NCBI RefSeq assembly: GCF_003605125.1
Contig: NZ_QPQT01000004.1
Coordinates: 62,001 to 126,000 of the forward strand
Length of the DNA stretch: 64,000 bases
DNA from: Shewanella algidipiscicola
GTDB lineage: Bacteria > Pseudomonadota > Gammaproteobacteria > Enterobacterales > Shewanellaceae
Direction: 5' to 3'
The notes under the pieces were generated by a model. The model ran no database searches, was not told where the DNA came from, and saw only the letters and a program-made list of their open reading frames with translations. Of this stretch, positions 9,213 through 18,936 are shown piece by piece. Numbering within the stretch: the first letter of the stretch is position 1; each line of letters starts with the position of its first letter. A program made the position numbers and the translations under genes.

Positions 9213-9653
9213 ATGAGTCAAGATAACAGCCATAACCCTTTGATATTGGAAAATCAGATCTGTTTTGCTTTATACAGTGCCACCAATGCCATGATCAGAG
9301 CCTATCGCCCCTTGCTTGAGGCGTTAGATCTCACCTATTTGCAATACTTGGCGATGATGGTGCTGTGGCAACATCAGGGGATCAGCGTTAAAACCTTAGG
9401 TGAAAAGTTACACCTAGACTCTGGTACCTTAACGCCCTTGTTAAAGCGCCTCGAAGCAAAAGGGTTGGTGACACGCGGTCGCAGTGAAACAGATGAGCGA
9501 GTCAGAGTGTTACACCTCACCGACAAAGGCTTGCAGCTTGAAACGCAGGCTCAGCAAGTGCCCATGCAAATGCGCTGTAGGTTAGGTGGCGAAGATGCTG
9601 AATTTGCTCAGTTAAAACAGCTGTGCGATAAAGCTTATGCCTATTTAAGCTGA
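9213..9653 (+). CDS. ohrR: OhrR-type MarR family regulator (organic peroxide sensor)
   Basis: A 146-aa winged-helix protein. The N-terminal NQICFALYSATNAMIRAYRPLL carries the cysteine found at this place in OhrR, which is oxidised by organic hydroperoxides and releases DNA. The wing/recognition region TLTPLLKRLEAKGLVTRGRSETDERVRVLHLT is typical MarR. OhrR normally represses ohr, which encodes an organic hydroperoxide resistance protein, but no ohr gene is within this window. The next gene is a flavoprotein, 115 bp downstream. Assignment as OhrR is strong; its target is unclear. Confidence 0.85.
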   Translation: MSQDNSHNPLILENQICFALYSATNAMIRAYRPLLEALDLTYLQYLAMMVLWQHQGISVKTLGEKLHLDSGTLTPLLKRLEAKGLVTRGRSETDERVRVLHLTDKGLQLETQAQQVPMQMRCRLGGEDAEFAQLKQLCDKAYAYLS

Positions 9654-9768
9654 ATCAAGATAAACGCGTGGCGGTTGTTTGTTATATTGGTTCGCGCCAG
9701 GATAGCGCATCGGATTTAAAGTTAACCTGATATAAATGCGCGATGATTTTAAGGGGATAAGAAGTGCT

Positions 9769-10935
9769 ATGGACGCTGTCGATTTAATCGTCATTGGCGC
9801 CGGAATAACCGGTGTGGGTATCGCGCAGCGGGCACAAGCGGCAGGTTATCGCGTTACCGTGCTTGAAAAATATGGTGTTGGTGAACAAACCTCATCCAAT
9901 TCCAGTAAGCTTATCCACGGTGGCCTGCGCTACCTAGAAAGTGGCCAACTGGGCTTGGTTCGAGAGTCGTTAGCACAGCGTAAAGCGTTGTTATCCTTAG
10001 CTCCCACCTTAGTAAAACCTGTGCCTTTTTATATTCCCGTCTACCAAGACAGCCAGCGCGGCCCATTGGCTATACGCGCTGGGCTGAGCCTTTATGCCTT
10101 GCTCAGTGAGTTTGACCCGTTGGGGCAATTTAAGTCGCTGGAGGCAAAAGAGTGGAGCTCACTTGGTATTACGCTCAAGGGGCTTAGGGCCGTGTTTCGT
10201 TATTGGGACGCGCAAACCGACGATTTGGCGCTGACCCGTGCCGTTGCCGCCAGTGCCGAGCAACTTGGCGCCAACATTATCACTCAGGTGCAGATAGAGC
10301 AGATCATTCATGACAGCGACGGCTGCGTGGTCAATTACCGTCACAACAACAGGGCTGCGAGTCTGCACGGGCGCTGCGTCATTAATGCCACTGGGCCTTG
10401 GGTCAACGATACCTTAGAACTTGTCACTCCTAAGGTGGATAAACTGGCTATCGAGCTGGTGCAGGGCAGTCATTTGGTGCTGGATATTGCCGCGCCTGCT
10501 GGCATTTTATATCTCGAGTCTATTTACGATAAGCGGGTAGTATTTGTGATGCCTTGGCATGGTAAAACCATGATAGGCACCACAGAGACGACGATTGCGA
10601 CGCCGCAGGATGCCAAGGTCACGGTTGCAGAAACACAATATTTACTGGGGATTTATCGTCATTACTTTGCCCATATGGCAATGGATGCTCTCGAGAGCAA
10701 GGTCGTTGGTCACTATTGCGGTGTGCGAGTCTTACCTAAACAGACGAGAACAGCGTTCGATACCCCTAGAGACACCATCATGGATGCTCAGCCGAGTCAC
10801 CCACACTTATTGACCATTTATGGGGGTAAGCTCACCACCTTTAGGCATACCGCCGCCGATGCTATGCTATGGCTGCGTGAGCAAATAGGTGTCAGACCGA
10901 TAAAAGCCGATGTTGATCATTTGCCCTTAGGCTAA
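9769..10935 (+). CDS. Short FAD-dependent glycerol-3-phosphate dehydrogenase-like oxidoreductase
   Basis: A 388-aa protein from the second ATG (9769). FAD-binding motif DLIVIGAGITGVGIAQRAQAAG, then the GlpD signature SSNSSKLIHGGLRYLE, RYWDAQTDDLALTRAVAASA, and the C-terminal-half motif IYGGKLTTFRHTA. E. coli GlpD is about 500 aa; this one stops soon after GGKLTTFR and lacks the C-terminal helical domain. It probably oxidises glycerol-3-phosphate or a related alpha-glycerophosphate and feeds quinones, but the missing domain makes this uncertain. No glpK, glpF or glpR is adjacent. An upstream ATG (9736) has no ribosome site; AAGGGG precedes 9769 at a long 12-nt spacing. Confidence 0.8.
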   Translation: MDAVDLIVIGAGITGVGIAQRAQAAGYRVTVLEKYGVGEQTSSNSSKLIHGGLRYLESGQLGLVRESLAQRKALLSLAPTLVKPVPFYIPVYQDSQRGPLAIRAGLSLYALLSEFDPLGQFKSLEAKEWSSLGITLKGLRAVFRYWDAQTDDLALTRAVAASAEQLGANIITQVQIEQIIHDSDGCVVNYRHNNRAASLHGRCVINATGPWVNDTLELVTPKVDKLAIELVQGSHLVLDIAAPAGILYLESIYDKRVVFVMPWHGKTMIGTTETTIATPQDAKVTVAETQYLLGIYRHYFAHMAMDALESKVVGHYCGVRVLPKQTRTAFDTPRDTIMDAQPSHPHLLTIYGGKLTTFRHTAADAMLWLREQIGVRPIKADVDHLPLG

Positions 10936-11031
10936 ATGGACTGTCATCACGGATAGAGGCATTAAGCCTTGATTTAGGCGTGGTGAAAGATCCTTGCTCA
11001 GCAGGTGATTCTTTAGCTGAAAGGCGCTAAA

Positions 11032-12207
11032 ATGGGCCGTCTTTTCTATTTATCTCAGAGCCTATCACCCGTGAAGTGTGCCCATTTCGATGCTAAGCAG
11101 TGTTTATCTTGTCGTCATATTCAGACACCTTTAGCCGAGCAGTTAACGGCTAAATCGGCAGTATTACGCCAGTTGCTGCATGGATTACCGGTACAAGAGT
11201 GGCTGGCACCTGTAGGTGGGCCTGAAAATGGATTTCGTAACAAGGCCAAAATGGTGGTGCTGGGCGCCGCTCATCAGCCTATTTTAGGCATAGTGAGCCC
11301 CAGTGGCGAGCCTGTCAGTCTGTGTGATTGCCAGCTCTACCCTGATGATATGCAGCAGCTGCTGCATCGCTTACAGCTGTTTGTGCGCCAAGCTGGTATT
11401 CCACCATATCGGGTCGATAAACAAAAAGGCGAATTGAAGTTTATTTTGCTCACCCGCAGCCGAGTTCGCGGTGAATATATGCTCAGGTTTGTGTTGCGTT
11501 CCACCGATGCCATTGCTCGTATTGAGCGCGAACTGCCAGCTTTATTATCTGAATATCCACAAATTAAGGTGGTGTCGGTTAACTTGCAGCCAGTGCATAT
11601 GGCAATTCTTGAGGGGGACACGGAAATGTTCCTCACTGAGGCGACTCGCTTAGAAGAACGTTTTAATGACGTGCCGCTGTCTATTCGCCCTAAGAGTTTT
11701 TTTCAGACCCATCCCATGGTGGCTGAAAAGCTATATCAAACTGCTCGTGAGTGGACCGCTGAGCTTGCGCCTCAATCGATTTGGGATCTGTTTTGCGGTG
11801 TGGGCGGCTTTGGCTTGCACTGCGCCTCTGGCGACATAGCGTTAACCGGCATCGAAATCGAACCTGAGGCGATAGCATGCGCCAAACAGTCGGCAGAGGC
11901 GATGGGGTTAGAGAAGGTGCAATTTACCGCCCTCGACTCGACCGAATTTGCCAGCGGTAAGCAAGCTCAAGATAAGCCTGATCTGATTATTGTGAATCCT
12001 CCTAGACGTGGCATAGGTCAATCTCTGTGCCATTCATTAAGTGAGTTCGCCCCAAAAGCGATTCTCTACTCCAGTTGCAACCCTCATACCTTGGCCAGTG
12101 ATCTACGCCAGATCAAAGGCTATCACATCACCAAAGTTCAACTTTTTGATATGTTTCCCCATACCGATCACTTCGAAGTGTTAACCTTGCTAGTTAAGGA
12201 TGTGTAA
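11032..12207 (+). CDS. rlmC: 23S rRNA (uracil-747-C5)-methyltransferase RlmC
   Basis: A 391-aa SAM-dependent RNA methyltransferase of the RumA/RumB/TrmA group. N-terminal cysteines ([12 protein letters not shown] and CDC) fit the 4Fe-4S site. The SAM motif is [15 protein letters not shown], then [10 protein letters not shown], and the catalytic cysteine is in YSSCNPHTL. Absence of a TRAM domain and the length (E. coli RlmC 375 aa) favour RlmC over RlmD. The ATG at 11032 has AAGG 8 nt upstream; a GTG at 11071 (start VKCAHFD, like E. coli) is an alternative. Confidence 0.92.
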   Translation: MGRLFYLSQSLSPVKCAHFDAKQCLSCRHIQTPLAEQLTAKSAVLRQLLHGLPVQEWLAPVGGPENGFRNKAKMVVLGAAHQPILGIVSPSGEPVSLCDCQLYPDDMQQLLHRLQLFVRQAGIPPYRVDKQKGELKFILLTRSRVRGEYMLRFVLRSTDAIARIERELPALLSEYPQIKVVSVNLQPVHMAILEGDTEMFLTEATRLEERFNDVPLSIRPKSFFQTHPMVAEKLYQTAREWTAELAPQSIWDLFCGVGGFGLHCASGDIALTGIEIEPEAIACAKQSAEAMGLEKVQFTALDSTEFASGKQAQDKPDLIIVNPPRRGIGQSLCHSLSEFAPKAILYSSCNPHTLASDLRQIKGYHITKVQLFDMFPHTDHFEVLTLLVKDV

Positions 12208-12695
12208 CGCAATTGTGTTTCTCGAGTGTGCTAATGTGGTATGACCTGCTTGATTTTGCCAGATAAGTGGCAATTTCGTTTTAGCTTTGCTGTTAGACTG
12301 TCGTACTTTAGTAATAGGAGTCGACTTTGCTGCTGAAAGCCTGGCTCAATTTAGTGATAGATATTGTAAAAGTGTAAGTCGTTAGCAGGCTATCTTGTTA
12401 ATAGGCTGTCTTACTGTTCGATCATTACTGATATTAAGCCATTAATTTTCAATGTCTTGTCGTCCAACTGGTCGGGTATATTTGCCTTATGGTGATCTCG
12501 GCTTATCTCCATTTAGTGCGCTGTGGGTCAGGTGATACTTGAGTTTTTCATAATGAAACAAGGTATTGTGTTGCTCTTGGTATTTTTTGTACGGCAGCTA
12601 AAGCGATATTGACTATAGTTTAACTATTGGGTTCATCAAGCAAGCGATTAACCTCTGTTTTTAATTAATGTATCAATCTGTTATGGAGCATGGAA
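12208..12695. other. Intergenic region, nothing recognised
   Basis: About 490 bp of AT-rich DNA between rlmC and the chemoreceptor gene. No frame, hairpin with T tract or riboswitch core was seen; it should hold the chemoreceptor promoter. Confidence 0.4.
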
Positions 12696-14360
12696 ATGTG
12701 GCAACTTAAAATGAAGAATAAGCTACTGGTGTTTGCCTTACTGCCGTTAATCATCAGCTTTTTGTTGCTGGTGGCTATCACCTATACCCTAGAGTCGAAC
12801 GCCCTTGAAGAAAACATGAACACTTTTCGTGACACCCTCTACAGTGAGCGAAAGAGCCTATTAGAGGAAGAGATAGAGATAGGCGTTGAGATTGTTAAGT
12901 ATCAGCTGAGTCTCGGCGATAGCGGTGATGTTAGTGCGGCGTTGCGTAACGTCCAGTTTGGCAGCGCAGGTTACTTCTTTATTTATGACTTTACCGGTAA
13001 GACCATATTTCATGCTGTGGCGCCAGCATTGGAAGGCACAGATCAGATAGGTATGACTGACCCCAACGGTAAAAAAGTTGTGGTAGGGCTTATTGACTCT
13101 GCCCGTAATGCCGATGGTCATTTTGAATTTGAGTATGCCAAACCTGGTACCAGCCAAATCATCCCTAAGCTCAGCTATAGCGCTGTGGTTCCCGGTACTA
13201 ATTGGGTGATAGGGACGGGGGCCTATGTTGATGACTTGGATGTGATTATCGACGACTATCGCGCGTTGATGACCAAAAATATGCAGAATAAGGCGATGAC
13301 AATTGTGTTTATTGTCTTAGTGATCATTGGTATTACGACCGTGGTGATGCTGTTTGCGGCGCAGCGTATGGTCAATCCAATTCATAATATGGTGCGCAGC
13401 CTTGAAGATATTGCCAAGGGAGAGGGCGATCTGACTAAACGGCTTGAGGTTGAAGGTCAAGATGAGATAGCCATGTTAGGACGCTCCTTTAACCAGTTTG
13501 TCGAAAAGCTGCAAGGCATTATCAAGCAGGTAGCACAGGCAACGCTGGCCGTGAAGGGGGGCGCAGATAACATCTTAGCCCAGACGCATACCATGTCGCA
13601 GCAGTTACAAAGCCATAATAATGAGACAGATCAGGTGGTCACCGCGATTACCGAAATGTCGGCGACCGCATCAGAAGTGGCGATGAGCACAACTCAGGTC
13701 GCCGAGGCGACACAAGCTGCGACACAAGATGTGGGTAATGCCCAGCTGTGTGTCGATACTTCATTGAGCGAAGTGTCGGCATTAATGGCCGAAATCGATA
13801 CCGCCGCCACCCACATTACCTCGCTTAATGAGCAATCACAAAAAATCAACAGCGTACTGAGTGTGATTGGTGGTATTGCCGAACAGACCAATCTATTGGC
13901 GCTAAATGCCGCGATCGAGGCGGCGAGAGCGGGTGAGCAAGGGCGAGGCTTTGCCGTGGTTGCCGATGAAGTGCGCAGCCTGGCCAGTCGCACTCAAGCG
14001 AGTACCTTAGAGATCAATGAAATGCTGTCAGAGCTGCACAACTTAGTCTCGCTGGCGGTTAATAGCATGGAGTCGAGCCAGCAAAGTTGTCATCGCTCAG
14101 TCAGCTCATCGCGGGCGATTTCCGACAGCTTAGGCGCCGTTACTTCTGCGGTGACCTCTATCAATGATATGAGTACCCAAATTGCCACCGCCGCCACCGA
14201 ACAAAGCTCGGTAACCGAAGAGATTAACCGTAATGTGTTTGCTATCCAAGATATTGTCAACGAGCTACTGCAGTCGAGCAATAGCGCCTCAGATACCAGC
14301 CAAGAGTTGGCTCACGAAGGGCGTAACCTAGATTCGTTAGTAGGCCAATTTAAGGTGTAA
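12696..14360 (+). CDS. Methyl-accepting chemotaxis protein with single Cache sensor domain
   Basis: A 554-aa inner-membrane chemoreceptor. Membrane helix at about 9-31, a periplasmic sCache-type domain with [20 protein letters not shown] and [14 protein letters not shown], a second helix at about 205-225, a HAMP region ([26 protein letters not shown]), then the signalling domain with the highly conserved hairpin [20 protein letters not shown]. It signals to CheW-CheA to bias flagellar rotation. The ligand cannot be read. The start at 12696 has GGAG 7 nt upstream; the ATG at 12690 is too close to it. Its convergent neighbour is the formate dehydrogenase. Confidence 0.95.
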   Translation: MWQLKMKNKLLVFALLPLIISFLLLVAITYTLESNALEENMNTFRDTLYSERKSLLEEEIEIGVEIVKYQLSLGDSGDVSAALRNVQFGSAGYFFIYDFTGKTIFHAVAPALEGTDQIGMTDPNGKKVVVGLIDSARNADGHFEFEYAKPGTSQIIPKLSYSAVVPGTNWVIGTGAYVDDLDVIIDDYRALMTKNMQNKAMTIVFIVLVIIGITTVVMLFAAQRMVNPIHNMVRSLEDIAKGEGDLTKRLEVEGQDEIAMLGRSFNQFVEKLQGIIKQVAQATLAVKGGADNILAQTHTMSQQLQSHNNETDQVVTAITEMSATASEVAMSTTQVAEATQAATQDVGNAQLCVDTSLSEVSALMAEIDTAATHITSLNEQSQKINSVLSVIGGIAEQTNLLALNAAIEAARAGEQGRGFAVVADEVRSLASRTQASTLEINEMLSELHNLVSLAVNSMESSQQSCHRSVSSSRAISDSLGAVTSAVTSINDMSTQIATAATEQSSVTEEINRNVFAIQDIVNELLQSSNSASDTSQELAHEGRNLDSLVGQFKV

Positions 14361-14450
14361 GCGCTATCGGCTGGAAATGATAAGTTTGATGCCAAAAAAT
14401 GCTAATCAGCTTGGTGTCATAAATATAAAACATACCAGCAGTGTCATAAC

Positions 14451-14481
14451 AAAAGGCCACCCATTAATGGGTGGCCTTTTT
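14451..14481. terminator. Bidirectional terminator after the chemoreceptor
   Basis: A perfect 30-bp palindrome, AAAAGGCCACCCATTA and its complement (14451-14480), followed by Ts on both strands. Confidence 0.85.
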
Positions 14482-14544
14482 GCTACTAGCCGTTTGGGGC
14501 TGGTCTTCGGTGTCATGACGTATCTTCCTCTATAAAGTGTTTAC

Positions 14545-14618
14545 CCATTTAGGGCGGTAGGATGTGTGATGCCCTAAATGGTTCTCGATGAGGGGATCCA
14601 TTTATGGATTCCCTCATC
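14545..14618. repeat. Two adjacent strong hairpins between the chemoreceptor and fdh
   Basis: CCATTTAGGGC (14545-14555) pairs with GCCCTAAATGG (14571-14581). Immediately after, GATGAGGGGATCCAT (14587-14601) pairs with ATGGATTCCCTCATC (14604-14618) with one G-T pair. Both lie in the 3' region of the fdh transcript, before the terminator at 14451-14481. Confidence 0.6.
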
Positions 14619-14655
14619 AGGGGCGCTTCTCGCTTATCTTAGGATTCGCCATGCA

Positions 14656-14726
14656 TAGGCTTAATCAGGACTAGGCTTAACCAGGACTAGGCTTAACCAG
14701 GACTAGGCTTAACCAGGACTAGGCTA
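14656..14726. repeat. 16-bp tandem repeat, about 4.4 copies, overlapping the fdh stop codon
   Basis: Unit TAGGCTTAACCAGGAC at 14672, 14688 and 14704, with a first copy at 14656 that differs by one base (AATC for AACC) and a partial fifth copy TAGGCTA at 14720-14726. The fdh stop codon (14719-14721) straddles the junction of the fourth and fifth copies. Confidence 0.9.
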
Positions 14727-17700
14727 GTTCAATTTCCTTTTCGACCTTCACAGCGCAAATCTTAAACTCGGGGATTTTAGCCACAGGATCTAACACATTA
14801 TGAGTCAGTTTATTGGCCGCGGCCTCGGCAAAGTGAAACGGTAAAAATAGCACGCCCGCCTGCGCCCGCTTAGTGACGAAGGCGGTAATGCGAATACTGC
14901 CACGTCGAGTCGATAGTATTAACATGTCGCCGTTGGTTATCTGGAGCCTATCGGCATCGAAGGCAGAGATCATCACCTTAGGGCTGCCCAGCTCATTGAG
15001 GCCTGCTGTTTTACGGGTCAAGGTGCCGGTATGAAACTGCTCCAGCAAGCGCCCAGTCGAGAGAATAAAGGGATAGTGCTCACAGGGCATTTCGGCGGGT
15101 AAGCGATAGCCAACTGGCTTCATTATGGCCCTGCCTCGGGTAAATTGTTCTGTGTGTAAAATAGGCGTGCCTGGGTGGCCTTCGCTCGGGCAAGGCCACT
15201 GAATGCCGTGGCGCCCTGCATGGCCGTTAACCGCGGTATCTTGCCAACGCATGCCGCGATATTGTGGCGTAACTTGGGTTATCTCATGCCAAATTTGGGG
15301 CTCATCTTGGTAATGCCAGTGGGCGCCAAGTTGATTGGCGATAGCTTGAACTATCTGCCAGTCTAGGCGTGCTTGCCCAGGCGGGGTCACCGCTGCTTGC
15401 AGTTGCTGAACTCGGCGCTCGGTATTGGTAAAGTGGCCTTGTTTTTCAGCAAAACTGGCAGCGGGCAGTACCACATCGGCAAGCTGAGCCGTTTCGGTCA
15501 TAAAGATATCTTGTACCACTAACAACTCGGCCGCGGCCAACCCCTGTAATACATGGGCTTGATCAGGATCGCTCAGTACCGGATTTTCCCCCATCACATA
15601 GAGGGCTGTTAGTTTGCCGTGTGCCAGCGCATGCATCATCTCGGTGGCGGCGATACCGACAGTGCTCGGCAACTGCGGTTGTTGCCACGCCTGTTTAAAG
15701 AGTTGCTGCACCTTGGGATCGTCAACCCTTTGATAGCCAGTAATATAGTTGGGCAGTGCGCCCATATCGCAGGCGCCTTGCACATTACTCTGTCCGCGCA
15801 GGGGATTGATCCCCGCGCCCGCCATGCCTATGTTGCCGCACAAGAGTTGTAAATTGGCGATGGCGGTAACGTTATCATGGCCCGAGGTGTGCTGGGTTAC
15901 GCCCATGGCGTAATAGAGGGCGGTTTTGCTCGCCGTGCCTATCATCTTCGCCAGTTGCTGTATTTCGGCTGCACTGACGCCGGTGATAAGCGCTGCATTT
16001 TCAAGGCTGTAGTCTGGCTTCATCACCTCGGCTTGCAGAGCGTCAAAGCCATCGACCCTTTGGTTGATGTAGTCGCTGTCGTGCCAATTGTGGGTGATTA
16101 TCTGCTGCATCAGGGCATTTAATAGCATGACATCGGTGCCGGGGCGATGGCAAAGATAGAGCTGAGCGTGATCGGCTATGCTGACCCGTTTGGGATCGAT
16201 AACCACAAGACGTGCACCGTGTTGCTGTATGGCCTGTTTAATTTTTGAGGCGATAATGGGGTGAGCCGACTCGGTGTCTGAGCCCAAAATCACAATCAGA
16301 TCGGACTCTTTGATAGAGGCGATATCATTGGTCATGGCGCCGCTACCCAGCGAGTCTTGCAAGGCAGTTACCGTTGAGGCATGGCACAGACGGGCGCAGT
16401 GATCGATATTATTGGTGCCAATCACGCTTCTAAACAACTTTTGAAACAGGTAGTTGTCTTCGTTAGTGGCTTTAGCGGACGCAAGTCCTGCTATGGCATC
16501 GCTGCCGTGTTGGGTTTTTATCTGCTGAAGCTTATCGGCAATAAAGCCGATGGCCTCCTCCCAGCTGACCTCGACCAAAACGCCCGCCTTACGCAGTAAC
16601 GGCGTGGTTAGGCGCTCTGGACTGTTAACAAAATCGAAGCCAAATCGCCCTTTAACGCAAAGCATCCCCTCATTAACAGGAGAGCTAGTGTCACCGCTGA
16701 CCCCAGTGATGGTATGGCTTTCCGGGTCAGTATGCAGCGTAATGCGGCACCCTATGCCGCAATAGGTACAAACCGTTGAGGTTTGTGAGTGGCTAAGGCT
16801 GCGCCCTTGACGTTTGTCGCGTGCATCAGTGAGTGCGCCGGTGGGGCATACTGAAACACAATTGCCGCACTGCACGCAATTGCTGTCGGCCATGCTGACG
16901 CTAAAGCCGGCTCTGGGAGCTTGGCGCAATGGGGTTTGGCTGCCTTGGGGCATGGCCAGATAACTGTCAGGCTCAAAGCTGATGGCGTGATGCCCCGCTT
17001 GCTGGTGACACATGGCCACGCAGGCGCCGCAACTGATGCAACGGTTGGGATCGAAATGGATAAATGGGCTGCTGCTATCGGCGACAAAAGCGCGGGGCTC
17101 ATTGCCAAGGTCTTGGCTACTGACACGATACTCGCTGGCATAGTCTCTTAGGCGGCAATCGGTATTAACTTGGCAGCCACATTCGAGGCAGCGAGCCGCT
17201 TCCGCCATGGCGACGTCATTGCTAAAGCCCAATTCAATCTCTGCAAAATTATCTGCTCTGTCGCTTAAGGCGATCTCGGGCATCTTAGCCTTATTTTGCT
17301 GTAATTGCTGAGGAAAGTGGCGCCAGTCTAATGCCGCTTTGCTGCGTTTTTGTGAGTTAAACGTCTTGGGGTTTAACTCGCAGGTGAGCCCGCCATCCAG
17401 CAGTTTTTGCATGGCCATCGCTGCCTTTTTTCCATCGGCGACCGCGGCCACGGCCGTTGCAGGGCCGGTGCGAGAGTCACCGAGCACAAATAATTTATCG
17501 ATACCCGCCGACATGGTGTGCTCGCAGCCAGAGAAGGTATTCCAGCGGGTTAATGCCACTTCGCCCACGCTCAGTTGACTCTGTGGGTGTTGTAAAAAAG
17601 CCATGTCTGGGGTTTGCGAAACGGCGGGGATCACGGTGTCGAACGCTTCAGTAAAGGTTTCTCCCGTGGCTTTAGGTGAGCGTCGCCCAGAGGCATCAGC

Positions 17701-18936
17701 GTCGCCTAGAGCCATTTTCTCAAAGGTCACGGCATTGACGCGCCCTTGGCTATCGCCATGGTTTTCAATGGGATTAGTGAGAAAATAGAAGCGCACACCT
17801 TCATGTTCGGCCTCGGCTATCTCATAGGCTTCTGCGGGCATCTCATCGCGAGTACGGCGATACACTAAAGTGACATCGGCGCCTTCACGCAGTGCGGTGC
17901 GGGCGCAGTCGATAGCTGTGTTGCCACCACCAATGACCGCCACTTTTTGTCCTGTGGTGTAGCGCTTATCGGTGCAGTGATCTTTAAGGTAATCGACCCC
18001 AAGATAGCAGCCATCAAGCTCGCTACCTGGGTAGTTCATCGGCACCGCTTTTTGCGCGCCAATGGCTAGGCAAACGCCATCGAATGTGGCGAGTAAATCA
18101 TTGAGGTGGATCTCATGGCCTAAGCGGGTATTGGTTTGGATTTTCATGCCATTTTGACACAGCAAGGCTATCTCTTGATCCAGTATGGCTTTGGGCAAGC
18201 GGTATTCGGGAATACCGTATCTTAGCCAGCCGCCCGCTTGCGGCATGGCTTCAAATAGGGTGACATCATGGCCGGCATTGGACAGATAAAAGCCGGCACT
18301 GATCCCTGCTGGACCACTGCCGACGATGGCGACCTTTTTGCCCGTTGGCGCTAACCTGCTTGGCACATAGCTGTCGCCTTGCAGGTCAATATCGGCGGCG
18401 TGGCGTTTAAGTTGTCGAATGGCCAGCGGCTCGTCTAACTCACCTCGGCGGCAAGCGGATTCACAAAATGCGGGGCAGACACGGCCAATGGACAAGGGTA
18501 GTGGCAAGGTATCTTTAATGATTTTTACCGCTTGGCGATGATTGCCCTGAGCGATATGCAGTAAGTAAGACTGTACATCCACGCCAGCAGGGCAGGCTTG
18601 CTGGCAGGGCGCTTGGCAGTCGGCATAATGATCGCTCAGTAACTGTTTGAGTGAGGCTTGGCGTATTTTACTCAGGGCGGCGGAGTGAGTGATGACCTTG
18701 AGGTTGTGGCTCACTTTTGTCTCACAGGCTTTCACGGTTGTGCTATTGCCGTGTGTGTCGAGCGTCTGTACATAACACAGGCCACAACTTTGCTGATTCA
18801 TCGCCTGCTCATCACTGAGGTTGGCACCTTGATAACATAAATGAGGAATGGCTATGCCCGCATTGAGGGCACAGCTCAGTAAGGTTTCATCTGCAGAGGC
18901 ATGAGCGGTTTTACCGTCGAAACTGAGCGTTATCAT
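14719..18936 (-). CDS. Fused cytoplasmic formate dehydrogenase: 2Fe-2S + GltD-like flavin module + ferredoxin + molybdopterin subunit
   Basis: A 1405-aa single chain with no Tat signal. Order: 2Fe-2S ferredoxin-like domain (about 1-80, with SCGLC), a 4Fe-4S/flavin module like the glutamate synthase small subunit (about 105-540, with CQAPCQQACPAGVDV, VAIVGSGPAGISAGFYL and [14 protein letters not shown]), two 4Fe-4S sites (CISCGACVAMC, CVQCGNCVSVC), then the bis-MGD catalytic part from C723 (TVCTYCGIGC). The molybdenum ligand position is C851 (ARLCHAS), so it is a Cys rather than Sec enzyme. The layout suggests formate oxidation coupled to NAD(P) through the flavin module. The closest known arrangement is a large Shewanella formate dehydrogenase beside an MCP. 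Confidence 0.9.
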   Translation of the reverse strand: MITLSFDGKTAHASADETLLSCALNAGIAIPHLCYQGANLSDEQAMNQQSCGLCYVQTLDTHGNSTTVKACETKVSHNLKVITHSAALSKIRQASLKQLLSDHYADCQAPCQQACPAGVDVQSYLLHIAQGNHRQAVKIIKDTLPLPLSIGRVCPAFCESACRRGELDEPLAIRQLKRHAADIDLQGDSYVPSRLAPTGKKVAIVGSGPAGISAGFYLSNAGHDVTLFEAMPQAGGWLRYGIPEYRLPKAILDQEIALLCQNGMKIQTNTRLGHEIHLNDLLATFDGVCLAIGAQKAVPMNYPGSELDGCYLGVDYLKDHCTDKRYTTGQKVAVIGGGNTAIDCARTALREGADVTLVYRRTRDEMPAEAYEIAEAEHEGVRFYFLTNPIENHGDSQGRVNAVTFEKMALGDADASGRRSPKATGETFTEAFDTVIPAVSQTPDMAFLQHPQSQLSVGEVALTRWNTFSGCEHTMSAGIDKLFVLGDSRTGPATAVAAVADGKKAAMAMQKLLDGGLTCELNPKTFNSQKRSKAALDWRHFPQQLQQNKAKMPEIALSDRADNFAEIELGFSNDVAMAEAARCLECGCQVNTDCRLRDYASEYRVSSQDLGNEPRAFVADSSSPFIHFDPNRCISCGACVAMCHQQAGHHAISFEPDSYLAMPQGSQTPLRQAPRAGFSVSMADSNCVQCGNCVSVCPTGALTDARDKRQGRSLSHSQTSTVCTYCGIGCRITLHTDPESHTITGVSGDTSSPVNEGMLCVKGRFGFDFVNSPERLTTPLLRKAGVLVEVSWEEAIGFIADKLQQIKTQHGSDAIAGLASAKATNEDNYLFQKLFRSVIGTNNIDHCARLCHASTVTALQDSLGSGAMTNDIASIKESDLIVILGSDTESAHPIIASKIKQAIQQHGARLVVIDPKRVSIADHAQLYLCHRPGTDVMLLNALMQQIITHNWHDSDYINQRVDGFDALQAEVMKPDYSLENAALITGVSAAEIQQLAKMIGTASKTALYYAMGVTQHTSGHDNVTAIANLQLLCGNIGMAGAGINPLRGQSNVQGACDMGALPNYITGYQRVDDPKVQQLFKQAWQQPQLPSTVGIAATEMMHALAHGKLTALYVMGENPVLSDPDQAHVLQGLAAAELLVVQDIFMTETAQLADVVLPAASFAEKQGHFTNTERRVQQLQAAVTPPGQARLDWQIVQAIANQLGAHWHYQDEPQIWHEITQVTPQYRGMRWQDTAVNGHAGRHGIQWPCPSEGHPGTPILHTEQFTRGRAIMKPVGYRLPAEMPCEHYPFILSTGRLLEQFHTGTLTRKTAGLNELGSPKVMISAFDADRLQITNGDMLILSTRRGSIRITAFVTKRAQAGVLFLPFHFAEAAANKLTHNVLDPVAKIPEFKICAVKVEKEIELA

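Noticed and set aside
16752..17141. Cys- and Ala-rich frame on the same strand as fdh
   Set aside because: Shadow in another frame of the fused formate dehydrogenase, whose own frame has clear motifs throughout.
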